Of a DNA stretch of 42,466 nt, positions 33,901 through 42,339 are shown one piece after another (positions within the stretch are counted from its first letter, which is position 1; the number at the start of each line of letters is the position of its first letter). The notes under the pieces were generated by a model. That model saw only the letters and a list, made by a program, of their open reading frames with translations, was not told the DNA's origin and did not search any database. Source of the DNA: Arthrobacter sp. AQ5-05 (lineage in GTDB: Bacteria; Actinomycetota; Actinomycetes; Actinomycetales; Micrococcaceae); contig NZ_QMKQ01000029.1 in the NCBI RefSeq assembly GCF_003287975.1, positions 1 to 42,466 of the forward strand. Direction: 5' to 3'. Made by a program: the position numbers and the translations under genes.

Positions 33901-36900
33901 GGGACACCGGGGCCGCAACGGTTCCGGCCTTGTCGTCAAGGACCTCAAGGTCCTTGTTGGTGGAGCCGGCCTCGGCGTAGTTCACCTCGGCCGTCCCCGT
34001 GGCGGACACAGCGTCGCCCTTGGCGTTTTCCCAGCTGGCGGTGGCGGTGTTCGCACCGGTGTAGTCCATGTCCCGCGGGGTGCCGGTGCACGTGTAGTCA
34101 AGGACCACGGTGCCCGGTTCCCCGTCGGTACCGGCGGGAACCAGGACCTGCAGGCCTTCGGTTGATTCGTCGGCGTCCTTGGCGTCGACCTTGCAGGCGA
34201 CACCCTGGATGTCGATGTTCTCGGAGACGGTGGCCGTGATGGCACCTTCGGCGAACCGGTTCGGGTTGGACAAGGTGATCTTGCCGCTTACCGCGTGGTT
34301 CGAATCCTCGAATCCGGACGGGGTCGCGGCCACCGTGTAGTCGAACGTTGCCGTCCCGTCCAGGCCGATCTCGGCCTTGGTGGCCGAGACCTTCTTGTCC
34401 AGGTCCCACAGGTACTCGCGGTCGAAGGATGCCTCGGCGCTCTTGCTGACCGACAGGCCCTCCTTGGCGCAGACCGTGACGTCCGTCGAGTCGGTGTTGT
34501 CGCCGGCGGCGCTCGTCGGCATGACCTCGGCGGGGCCGTTCTCGGTGCTTTCCTCGAGCACCGCGTTGTTGGTGTAGATGGTGCACTGTCCGGCCACGCC
34601 GGCGAGCTCGACCGGGTAGGTGAACGTCCTGGCGTCCTCGTTGTCTCCAACGCTGACGGTGCCCAGGTCGTGGGTGGCACCGGGTACCGTCTTGTCGTCG
34701 AGAACGTTGACCGTCTCGTCGATGCTGCCGGTCTGCGTGAACAACACGTCGGCGTCGAAGGAAGCGGTGCGGTCCTCACCGTCAACGCCACTCCAGCTGA
34801 CCGTGGCGGTGTTGGTGTGGCCCGAGTAGTCGGCCTCGAGCAGCTTGGCGTCGATCATGCAGTCGTAGCTGACCGTGGTCTTGCCGCTGACAACTTCGCC
34901 GTCAACGACGGTGGCCGCGGGGACCACCACGTCCGTGCCGCCACCGGCGACGGTGCACGTTGCGCCCGGAACCGAGGTGGCATCGCTGATGTCGACGCTC
35001 AACTCGCCCTGCTGGTTCGGGTTGAACACGTCGATCGATCCGGACATCGTCCAGTCCTGGTCGGCATGCCCGTCCAGGCTGGCGGTGACCGTGTAGTTCG
35101 CGGTCGCCTTGCCGTTGCCGTCGACCGTGAACTTGCCCTTCTCGACCTGCTTGTCGATGCTCCAGTCGTAGTCGCGGGTGAATCCGGCCTTGACGGTCTT
35201 GACGACCGTCATGCCCGTCTCCACGCAGACCTCGACGGATACCGAATCGGTGTTGTCCTCGTTGCTGCCGGCCTTTTCCTTGAGCACCGCGGTGTTGGTG
35301 AACGTGGTGCACTTGCCCGCCGTGCCCACCAATTCCTGCGCGTATGTGAAGACGTTCTCGCCGCCCAGGGTCGCGGTGCCCAGTTTCACGGGCTCCGCTT
35401 CCGGGTTGGTCTTGTCGTCATAGACGTCGACCGAGGCGTCGGTGGCCTGATCGAGCGTGAAGTCCACGTCAACCGGATCGCTGGATGCGGTGCGGCCATC
35501 GCCCCAGGCGGCGGTCGCGGTGTTCTTGAGGAAGCCGGTGTACTTGGCTTCGTCCACGCCGGCGGCAACGTTGCAGGTGTAGTCGAGCGTTGCCGTCGCT
35601 CCGGCAGCGATCTGCACGTCCGCACCGTCGGCGACCGTGCAGGTGATGCCCGCGATATTCAAGGCATCGGTGACGTCGGCGGTGATCGAGCCGAAGTCGT
35701 TCGGGTTGTGCACGGTGGTCTTTCCACCGAGCGTCCAGCCCGAATCCGTGTGTGCATCCTGCGTTGCGGCCACGGTGTAGTTGGCAACAACCTTGCCCTC
35801 GCCATCGACCTTGAAGTCGGTCTCGTCGACCTGCTTCTCGATCTTCCAGTCGTAGTCGCGGTCGTAGGTCGCCGTGGCGTCCTTGGAGACATCCAGGTCC
35901 GCCTCGACACAGACCGTGACGGTCTGCTCGTCGGTTGCCAGGATGTTCGTTTCGCCGGCTGCCGCCATCGCCCGCGGCTCCCCGGCCACGCCGGCCAGGG
36001 TCGCGGTGTTGGTGTAGTCGGTGCAGGTGCCCAGCACGCCTGGGAACGACAGGTCGTAGGCGTCAAACGCCGTGGGTCCGTCATTCCAGTGTGCGGTGCC
36101 CAGCAGGACCGGTTCCCCAACGGTTCCGGCCTTGTCGTCAAAGACCTGCACGGTCTCGTCCGTCACGTTGGCAGCCTCGTACGCGAAGCCTGCCGTGGCC
36201 TTGGCGGACTTCGGATCGCCTGCGGCATCCGTCCACGTCACGTCTGCGGTGTTGGTGCCGTTGTAGGCGGCGGGTGTGCCGCCGCAGTGGTAGGCCAGTT
36301 CCCCGATGCCTGGGTTGCCGTCGGTGCCCGCGGGCACCAGCACCTGGAATCCGTCCTGGTCCGGATCAAGATCCGTCGGGTTGGTGATGTCGCACGTCAA
36401 TCCGGCGATGCCCGCGGTGTCCTTGACGGTTGCGGTGATTGCACCGCCGGCGAACTGGTTGGGGTTGGTCAGCGTGATCTTGCCGTCCAGAGTGAACCCG
36501 GTGTCGACCTTTTCCTTGGGCTCTGCCGAAACGGTGTAGGTGAACGTCGCCGATCCGTCCGGGGCAATCGTCTGCTTCGTCGAATCCACGGACTTCTTCA
36601 CGTCCCAGGTGTACAGGCGGTCAAATGAGGCCGCGGCGTCCTTCTCCACCTGCAATCCGGCCTTGGCGCAGACTTCCACCTCCTGGCTGGCCTTGTTGTT
36701 TGCATCCTTGCCGTCGGTTGCTGTTTCCTCGTTCAGCACCGCGGTGTTGGTGTAGGTGGTGCACTGCCCGGCAGTGCCTTGGAGTTCAACCGGGTACGGG
36801 GCGAACGTCTTCGGGGCCTCGGACACGCTCGCGGTGCCCAGGTCATGCTCGGCGCCGGGAACGGTCTTGTCATCGACAACCGTGACGGTCTCGTCGATGC

Positions 36901-39900
36901 TGCCGGTCTGCGTGAAGACGATCGGCGCACTGTTGGTCACGGTGCGGTCCATCCCGTCAACACCCTTCCAGCTGACGATGGTGTGGTTCTTCTTGCCCGT
37001 GTAGTCGCCTGCCGAAACCCCGCCGGCAAAGGTGCAGTTGTACTGCACCGTGGCGGTCCCGTTGCTGACCTCGCCGTCCGCCTCGGTGGCGGCGGGAACA
37101 TTCACGCCGGTGCCGTTGGCCACCGTACATACGGCGCCCGGGATCTCCGGGGTGTCGGTGACGTCGACGGTGATGGCTTCCTGCTGGTTCGGATTGAACA
37201 CGGTGATCACACCGGACATGGCCCAGTCCTGGTCCTTGTGCCCGTCCAGGAGCGCCTTGACCGTGTAGTCTGCGGTGGCCTTGCCGTTCCCGTCAACGGT
37301 GAACTTGCCCTGGTCGACCTGCTTGTCGATGCTCCAGTCGTAGTCGCGGGTGAAGCCCGCATCGACGGTCTTGACCACGGTCAGGCCGTCCTCAACGCAG
37401 ACCTCGATGTCGGCCGATGATTCGTTGCCTTCGGGGTTGTCGTCGTCGCCCTCGAGCACGGCGGTGTTGGTGAAGGTGGTGCACTTGCCGGCAACGCCCT
37501 GCCATTGAACGTCGTATGCAAAGGTCTGCGGCGACTGGTCGCGCGTCACCGTGCCCAGCACGCCGTCATTCCCGGCGTAGTGGTCGTCGGCCACCCTGAT
37601 CTCGGTGTCCGTTTCGGTGGCCAGTGCGAAGTCCACGTCGACCGGGCCGCTGGAGGCGCTGCGGTTGCCTCCCCAGGTGGCCGTCGCGGTGTTGGTGATC
37701 TTGCCTGTGTAGTCGGCTTCGGCCACGCCGGCTGAAACCTCACAGGTGTAGTCGAGTGTTGCCGTCTTGCCGGCAGCGACCACCACGTCCTGGCCCTCAG
37801 CGACGGAGCAGGTGATGCCCTCAACGTTCAAGGCATCGGTGACATCCGCGGTGATCGAACCGAAATCGTTCGGGTTGGCCACCGTGATGGTGCCCGCGAG
37901 CTTCCACTTCGAATCCGTGTAGCCGTCCTGGGTGGCGGCCACCTTGTAGCCGGCGGTGACCTTGCCGTTCCCGTCGACCTTGAAGGAGGTCTCGTCGGCC
38001 TTCTTCTCGACCTTCCAGTCGTAGTCGCGGTCGTAGGTGGCCGTGGCGTCCTTGGAGACAACCAGGTCCTGTTCGGCACAGACCGTGACGGGCTCGCTGT
38101 CCGACGCCAGGGTTGCCTGGTTCCAGCCCTTCTCGGTCACGATCGCGGTGTTCGTGTAGTCGGAGCAGGTTCCCGGGGTTCCGCCGAACTTCAGGTCATA
38201 GGGGAAGGCAGTGGGGGTCTTCTCCTTGTTCCAGGTGGCTTCGCCCAGCAGCTCGGGGTACTCGGTCTCGTAGACCTTGTCGTCAAAGACCAGGACGGTC
38301 TTGTCGTACTCGGTGTCGAGGGCATACTCGACCTTGGCCGTGGCCCGGGTCGACTTCTTGTCGCCGGTGACATCCGTCCACGACACATCCACAGTGTTTG
38401 TTCCGGTGTAGCTGGCAGGGACGCCATCGCAGGTGTAGTCCAGGACGACTATGCCGTTGTTTTCCCCGGCGTTGGCGGGCACCAGGACCTGCAGTCCCTC
38501 GGTGTTCAGGTCGTAGTCGGTGGCCTGGATTTCACAGGTCACGCCGCCGATGCCCACCGTGTCCGTGAGCGTTGCGGTGATCGCGCCGCCAGCGAAATTG
38601 TTCGGGTTGGTCAGGGTGATCGTGCCGCCCAGGGTTTCGCCAAAGTCATCAAAGCCGTTCGGGACTGCCGTGACGGTGTAGTTGAAGGTTGCCTTTCCGT
38701 CCGGGGCGATCGTCTGTTGCGTCTTGTCGACGTCCTTGGTCACGTTCCACTTGTAGAGGCGGTCGAAGGATGCCTTGGCGGTTTTGGAAACCTGCAGTCC
38801 TGCCTGGCCACACACGGTGGCAGTGGCTTCGTCGGAGGGGTTCTCCGAGCCGTCGCCTTCAAGCTCGATCCAGGCCTTGTTGGTGAAGGTGCCGCAGGTG
38901 CCGGGATCCACAACGTGCTCCAGCTCGTACGGGAACGCCTTGGATCGAGTGGCTTTGTCCTTGACCTCGCTCCACGAGACGGTGCCGACCTCGGTGCCGT
39001 CGCCCCCGGGTGCCGCCTGGTCGTCAAATACCTTGACGGTTTCGTCGGTGATCGTTCGCGGCTTGAATTCGATGGGCTTGGCCGGGCCGGTGGCTTCGCC
39101 GCCGGCCCAGGCAATCTTTGCGGTATTGGTTCCGCCGGTGTAGTCGGATTCGGCTACATTGCTGGGATCACAGGCGTAGTTCACGGTCGCGGTTCCGGGA
39201 ATCCAGTTCCCGTCGACCAGGGTGGCCTGCGGTACGTTGATCTGGATGCCGGCAGCGTTCAGGTTCACGTCGTGGGTGGCATCCACGGTGCAGACCAAGC
39301 CCGCCAGCGACGTACTATCCGAGACCGTGGTCTCGACATCGCCGCCGAACTGGTTTGCGTTGGCCACCGTGATGGTGCCGCCCATCGACTTGGTGTCCGT
39401 GTAGCCCTCGCCGGTGACGGTGATGCCGTATCCGACCGTTGCCTTTCCGTCGGAGTCCGCGTTGACGGTCCCCTCGGTCTTGGCCTTCTTGTCGATGTCC
39501 CACGTGTAGGTGCGGTCGTAGCTTGCGTCGACGGTCTTTGACACGCTCAAGCCGGCCGGGAGGCAGGCCAGGATGGTCGCGTCCTCGGATGCGAGGGCCT
39601 CGGTGGCGGAAACCTTCGCGGTGTTCGTGAACGGTACGCATTGTCCGGCGTCTGCCGCCGGGACCGTCCAGGTCACCTCGTAGTCCTTGGACTGTGGCGT
39701 CGTGCCATCTGCCCCGTCAATGGTCCATGCGGGGTCAAAGGTGAACTCGTCGTCGGTCACGGTCACGTTTTGGTTCAATGGGCTCTGCGTCCACGAACCG
39801 GCGGTGACCTCGGCGGTGCCCTCGTCGACCTCGCCGGGGGTTGAGGCCTCGGCCTTGCTCCAGTCAACTCTGGCGGTGTTGGTTCCCGTGTACCTGGGCT

Positions 39901-42334
39901 GCGAACCGAAATCACAGCCGTAGTCGAACTCGACGGAGCTGTTCTTCGGGATGACCGTCTGGAATCCGGCCTTGGTCGGGTCCAGGTCGGTCCCGGTGCC
40001 CGGGCTGGTCTGGCCGGTCACGGCACAGACGGCGTCGCCGCCCACGTCCACCGAGTCGGTCAGGGTCGCGGAGACGTCCTGCCACTTGTTCGGGTTCGTC
40101 ACCGTCATGGTCCCGGTCATGGCCCAGTTGCTGTCCACGTACGGCTGCGGCGTCACCGTCACCCGGTAGTCGATGGTGACCTCGCCGTTCGCATTGGTGT
40201 TGTACTTCGTGTTGTCCGCGACCGGCTGGCCGTTCAGCAGCGGGGTCTTGTCGATCTTCCAGGAGTAGGCGCGGTTGAAGCTTCCCTGGACGTTCTTGGT
40301 GACTTCCAGGTTGGCACCGATGCACACCTGGACCGACGCCGAATCGCTTCCGGTTCCGCCGTCGGATTCCTTGTAGGTGGCAATGTTCCCGTATGGCGTG
40401 CATTCGCCGGAGACCCCTGGCCACTTGATGGAGTAGTCAAACGTCTTCGATGCTTGCTCCGCGGTGACCTCGTTGCCGCCCGGAAGCATGCCCAGGTCAA
40501 ATTTGTTGTCCGTGACGGTGACCTTGTCATCGGTGACGGTGGGTTCCACACCTGTGAAGGTGAAGTCCTTGCTGGCGCTGGCTTCGCCGTCGGTGCCGTA
40601 GTAGGACGCCGCGTCCCAGGTGGCCTTGACGGTGTTGGTTCCTGCCGTTGCCTCCGTGGTTCCGGCCGGCATCTCACAGGTGTAGTTGAAGTTCGTCGTT
40701 CCGCGCGGAATCGAGATCGGGCCGGTAACGGCCGTGCCGCCGGTTGTTTCGATGGCGCACTGGGCACCGGGGAGGCTGTCACTCAGCGTCACGCCGTTGA
40801 TGGCGGCGGCATTGCTGTTCTCGACGCTGATGACACCGTCGACGACAAAGTTGCTGTCCTTGGGAGCGCTGGCCTTGACCATCACGCTGTAGTCGACACT
40901 GACGTTTGTCGTCGGCGACTTCACGCTGGCGGCCTGGCCGGCGGCAAGATTCTTGTCGATGGTCCAGTCGTAGTCGCGGTCAAACCTGGGCTTGGCCGTC
41001 GTGGAGACCGCAAGATCCTGGTATGTGGTTTTGGTGTTGGTGAACGTACAAACGACTTCCACACGGTTCAGCAAGGTAAAGGACACAAGCCGCTTCGTTT
41101 TGTCGACCGTCGGTATGACACCCGTACAGGTCAGGTCTGCGAGGTTCCAGCCGGCAGGAAGGACACCTTCCGAAATCGTGACCTCGCCCGGTGCAACGTT
41201 GTATTCAATCTGGTTCGGAAGGTTCTCACCGGTGTCGGATTCTGAACTGTCATCCAGATCGAAGTTGGCTGAAGACTCTGCTTCCTCCGAAGACAAGTTG
41301 AAATTGAAATCCGTCCCGTCAGCGGGAATGGCCTTCTTGACAACTGTCACAAAACCGACCTGCATGCCCGCCGTTTTTATCGACAGGGCCGAGGCACCCT
41401 GACCGACGCAGTTCAGTGAAACCTTGGATACGTGGTACGAGGAACCTGAAATCGATGAGGCTCCGGTGGACGGCCCATGGTCAAGTTCGGAAGCGATATG
41501 TGCACTGAAGTAAAGGATTCCGCTCCTCTCGGTGGCATCGAATGTCACGTACACGGTATCTTCGCGGGCAGAGCCGGAGCCTTCCACAACCCTGGTCCTG
41601 ATGTTGTTTCCGCCATCCATGGAGAAGCGGCTAGCGTAGTCAAAACCCCATCTTTCGCCGTCCCTGACTTGGTACCTAAAAACGAATTCGTTCTCTCCAA
41701 GGCTCAAACCACTCATCATGACCCTGTACTGGACGAATCCGCCTTCAAACAGCCCCTGGGCAAGGTTGCCAGTCATCCAATCGGTCACTTCCGACTTTTG
41801 TTCCATCTTGCCAAGATTTCCCGTGCCCCCATTGGGACCACAGGTACCAATAGCCGACGGAGTGACCGGTTCTTCCGCAGGGAGTGCGGCCTTGGGGTCA
41901 GCGGTTTTCGCCGAGGGGTCGCTGGTCTTCGTTTCTGTCTTATTGGGGGCTTCGGTGGTAGGGGCAGCCGACTTCTTCGTCTGGACGGGCTTCTTCGTCA
42001 CTGGAGCTTCGGACTTGGGGGCCGCGGACTCCTGCGGTTCGGCGACCTTCTCGGCCGCGGGCGGTTCGGTGCCCTCGGAAGGTGCTTCAGCAGCTTTCTC
42101 TTCTGCGGCAGCGGCCGGGGATTCTTTCTTCGACGCGTCCGATTCGAGCGTCGTTTCGCCGTCCTTCGCCGCGTCGAGCAGCTGCTGCTCCACGGTGGTG
42201 TCCTGTTTGTCGGCTGGCGCGGCCACGGCGGGATTGAATCCACCGCCGCCAAACATCATCGTTGCGACGAGCGCCGTCGTTGCACTGGCGCCAACGGTTG
42301 AACGGACGACGCCGTTCCTCCAAATCGCAGCCAA
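30911..42334 (-). CDS. Giant (3,807-residue) LATTG-anchored cell-wall repeat protein, probable adhesin or stalk
   Basis: Order of parts: signal peptide (1-39, ending AVAA); Lys/Glu/Ala/Pro/Thr-rich spacer (40-160); N-terminal domain with C165 (165-315); prealbumin/SpaA-like domain (325-438); ten long repeats R1-R10 (440-2868); five short repeats S1-S5 (2869-3598); a DUF11-like domain (3599-3710); Pro-rich stalk (VVPPLNPAPVVVGPPVNPAP); sorting signal L3769-ATTG, a membrane helix and RRRKGEGN. LATTG fits the LAXTG motif of class E sortases of high-GC actinobacteria. R repeats share xLxVxK, DRxYxWxxxK, NPNxF, four cysteines and CxxxTNTA. Such proteins are covalently fixed to peptidoglycan; adhesion or a surface fibre is inference. 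The only available start is TTG 42334 with a weak ribosome site, because an insertion sequence ends six bases upstream; the true N-terminus may be lost. Two terminators follow. Confidence 0.88.
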   Translation of the reverse strand: MAAIWRNGVVRSTVGASATTALVATMMFGGGGFNPAVAAPADKQDTTVEQQLLDAAKDGETTLESDASKKESPAAAAEEKAAEAPSEGTEPPAAEKVAEPQESAAPKSEAPVTKKPVQTKKSAAPTTEAPNKTETKTSDPSAKTADPKAALPAEEPVTPSAIGTCGPNGGTGNLGKMEQKSEVTDWMTGNLAQGLFEGGFVQYRVMMSGLSLGENEFVFRYQVRDGERWGFDYASRFSMDGGNNIRTRVVEGSGSAREDTVYVTFDATERSGILYFSAHIASELDHGPSTGASSISGSSYHVSKVSLNCVGQGASALSIKTAGMQVGFVTVVKKAIPADGTDFNFNLSSEEAESSANFDLDDSSESDTGENLPNQIEYNVAPGEVTISEGVLPAGWNLADLTCTGVIPTVDKTKRLVSFTLLNRVEVVCTFTNTKTTYQDLAVSTTAKPRFDRDYDWTIDKNLAAGQAASVKSPTTNVSVDYSVMVKASAPKDSNFVVDGVISVENSNAAAINGVTLSDSLPGAQCAIETTGGTAVTGPISIPRGTTNFNYTCEMPAGTTEATAGTNTVKATWDAASYYGTDGEASASKDFTFTGVEPTVTDDKVTVTDNKFDLGMLPGGNEVTAEQASKTFDYSIKWPGVSGECTPYGNIATYKESDGGTGSDSASVQVCIGANLEVTKNVQGSFNRAYSWKIDKTPLLNGQPVADNTKYNTNANGEVTIDYRVTVTPQPYVDSNWAMTGTMTVTNPNKWQDVSATLTDSVDVGGDAVCAVTGQTSPGTGTDLDPTKAGFQTVIPKNSSVEFDYGCDFGSQPRYTGTNTARVDWSKAEASTPGEVDEGTAEVTAGSWTQSPLNQNVTVTDDEFTFDPAWTIDGADGTTPQSKDYEVTWTVPAADAGQCVPFTNTAKVSATEALASEDATILACLPAGLSVSKTVDASYDRTYTWDIDKKAKTEGTVNADSDGKATVGYGITVTGEGYTDTKSMGGTITVANANQFGGDVETTVSDSTSLAGLVCTVDATHDVNLNAAGIQINVPQATLVDGNWIPGTATVNYACDPSNVAESDYTGGTNTAKIAWAGGEATGPAKPIEFKPRTITDETVKVFDDQAAPGGDGTEVGTVSWSEVKDKATRSKAFPYELEHVVDPGTCGTFTNKAWIELEGDGSENPSDEATATVCGQAGLQVSKTAKASFDRLYKWNVTKDVDKTQQTIAPDGKATFNYTVTAVPNGFDDFGETLGGTITLTNPNNFAGGAITATLTDTVGIGGVTCEIQATDYDLNTEGLQVLVPANAGENNGIVVLDYTCDGVPASYTGTNTVDVSWTDVTGDKKSTRATAKVEYALDTEYDKTVLVFDDKVYETEYPELLGEATWNKEKTPTAFPYDLKFGGTPGTCSDYTNTAIVTEKGWNQATLASDSEPVTVCAEQDLVVSKDATATYDRDYDWKVEKKADETSFKVDGNGKVTAGYKVAATQDGYTDSKWKLAGTITVANPNDFGSITADVTDALNVEGITCSVAEGQDVVVAAGKTATLDYTCEVSAGVAEADYTGKITNTATATWGGNRSASSGPVDVDFALATETDTEIRVADDHYAGNDGVLGTVTRDQSPQTFAYDVQWQGVAGKCTTFTNTAVLEGDDDNPEGNESSADIEVCVEDGLTVVKTVDAGFTRDYDWSIDKQVDQGKFTVDGNGKATADYTVKALLDGHKDQDWAMSGVITVFNPNQQEAITVDVTDTPEIPGAVCTVANGTGVNVPAATEADGEVSNGTATVQYNCTFAGGVSAGDYTGKKNHTIVSWKGVDGMDRTVTNSAPIVFTQTGSIDETVTVVDDKTVPGAEHDLGTASVSEAPKTFAPYPVELQGTAGQCTTYTNTAVLNEETATDGKDANNKASQEVEVCAKAGLQVEKDAAASFDRLYTWDVKKSVDSTKQTIAPDGSATFTYTVSAEPKEKVDTGFTLDGKITLTNPNQFAGGAITATVKDTAGIAGLTCDITNPTDLDPDQDGFQVLVPAGTDGNPGIGELAYHCGGTPAAYNGTNTADVTWTDAAGDPKSAKATAGFAYEAANVTDETVQVFDDKAGTVGEPVLLGTAHWNDGPTAFDAYDLSFPGVLGTCTDYTNTATLAGVAGEPRAMAAAGETNILATDEQTVTVCVEADLDVSKDATATYDRDYDWKIEKQVDETDFKVDGEGKVVANYTVAATQDAHTDSGWTLGGKTTVHNPNDFGSITADVTDALNIAGITCTVADGADVQIAAGATATLDYTCNVAAGVDEAKYTGFLKNTATAAWGDGRTASSDPVDVDFTLDQATDASVDVYDDKTNPEAEPVKLGTATLGGENVFTYAQELVGTAGKCTTFTNTAVLKEKAGSNEDNTDSVSVEVCVETGMTVVKTVKAGFTRDYDWSIDKQVEKGKFTVDGNGKATANYTVTASLDGHADQDWTMSGSIDVFNPNQQGELSVDISDATSVPGATCTVAGGGTDVVVPAATVVDGEVVSGKTTVSYDCMIDAKLLEADYSGHTNTATVSWSGVDGEDRTASFDADVLFTQTGSIDETVNVLDDKTVPGATHDLGTVSVGDNEDARTFTYPVELAGVAGQCTIYTNNAVLEESTENGPAEVMPTSAAGDNTDSTDVTVCAKEGLSVSKSAEASFDREYLWDLDKKVSATKAEIGLDGTATFDYTVAATPSGFEDSNHAVSGKITLSNPNRFAEGAITATVSENIDIQGVACKVDAKDADESTEGLQVLVPAGTDGEPGTVVLDYTCTGTPRDMDYTGANTATASWENAKGDAVSATGTAEVNYAEAGSTNKDLEVLDDKAGTVAAPVSLGTADWNPDGVSTEFTYQVVFTNPDPDAPDGTCTTHTNTATSVATDDASTSVEVCVRVGAPTVEKTVTGTRQNADGSWSITYKLEVTNNDDVQGRYSLEDTLSFGDGITVTDASWTGPTAGDSGDWDLATPDYTEVLAADKLIDAGTTEAYEVTVAATVAAGVVGTEAGNCELVEGEDGTGFLNSATITANGQGTEATACAEPTTPEIAKTATGDPVLDEATGTWKVSYTLDVDNTTGHDSHYDLLDSPAFAAGTQIEGWNVVSVGEDTPATTLDGTTVPVAIADDTPIAAGTKHAYRVTFTVDLAGLDLESKRECEGAGSGFFNTARLTSGNQTDSDEDCVKIPATGNPDIAKTVTSASQQPDGSWAVDYKVTVRGDVASPGIYSLDDTLAFGAGATIDSATWSGPDGADGAWSAPDTDPATTLATNKFLAAGDTHEYSISVTATVAAGTTGSAAADCELTEGEDGTGFLNTAGITSNGQDREARACAAPVAPSLDKQALELVQHENADGNWDGTWDASYKLIVTNPGTEGASANYTLTDTPAFADGVTVNDRHVSSTDVVVNEAWHGKDSTDELVAANQVLDPGAVHTFTVIVNVSLTSAINDADRVCGSDGHGLLNTGVLTAGNESDQDTACLEIPVPSSNVVKTAVSAEENADGSWDARYTVVVNNTSDVATRYDLTDTLRFGAGLTATGANWTLEGTAETGSWENPGTQTGTVLAADRNLEARDSHTYVVHVVAVLADGVIGSEAGTCQPEDTNTNGGFLNEAILSANGKTTASRDCATPVKNPRSYSLVKTSDPASGTIVWPGDTVTYTLTVRNTGEFVYTGAVVTDEMAGWQHAATLDEGSLRLHGGESAIDGSKLVWTVGDLAVGEEKTLTYSITVDDEAWDEVLVNVATGNGDVPPSKTVHPTPDEEIVLPAPPVIVVPPLNPAPVVVGPPVNPAPVAVVSPRKPAPPLATTGADDSTLWILGSGALILLLGAAFVASSRRRKGEGN
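31541..33730 (-). repeat. Five short protein repeats S1-S5, alternating in two subtypes
   Basis: S1 (33730-33293), S2 (33292-32867), S3 (32866-32435), S4 (32434-31985) and S5 (31984-31541) are 142-150 residues each. Each has a DGSW-like start, xYxLxDTxxF, and two cysteines around a GFLN/NxxxLTxxG segment. S1, S3 and S5 resemble one another (ATVAAG, GxEAGxC, ANGQ). S2 and S4 resemble each other (GNxxDxDxxCxxIP). Confidence 0.85.
33731..41017 (-). repeat. Ten long protein repeats R1-R10 with A-B-C order
   Basis: Starts (first base on the reverse strand): R1 41017, R2 40315, R3 39556, R4 38803, R5 38071, R6 37390, R7 36661, R8 35902, R9 35218, R10 34462; R10 ends at 33731. Lengths are 234, 253, 251, 244, 227, 243, 253, 228, 252 and 244 residues. 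R4, R7 and R10 are alike (ASFDRxYxW), as are R5 and R8 (SKDATATYDRDYDWK) and R6 and R9 (AGFTRDYDWSIDKQV). By loop type and length R2 is A-like, R1 B-like and R3 C-like. Confidence 0.88.
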
Positions 42335-42339
42335 AAAAG

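Noticed and set aside
31694-36628. Two long forward open frames (about 820 and 780 codons) opposite the giant surface protein
   Set aside because: They mirror the repeat array and simply repeat with it. The reverse frame has signal peptide, repeats and sorting signal, so the forward frames are shadows.
33731-41017. Regular DNA repeats that could be taken for a CRISPR or satellite array
   Set aside because: The period is about 680-760 bases and the repeats are diverged and in frame. They encode protein domains; no short identical repeats with unique spacers are present and no cas genes lie nearby.
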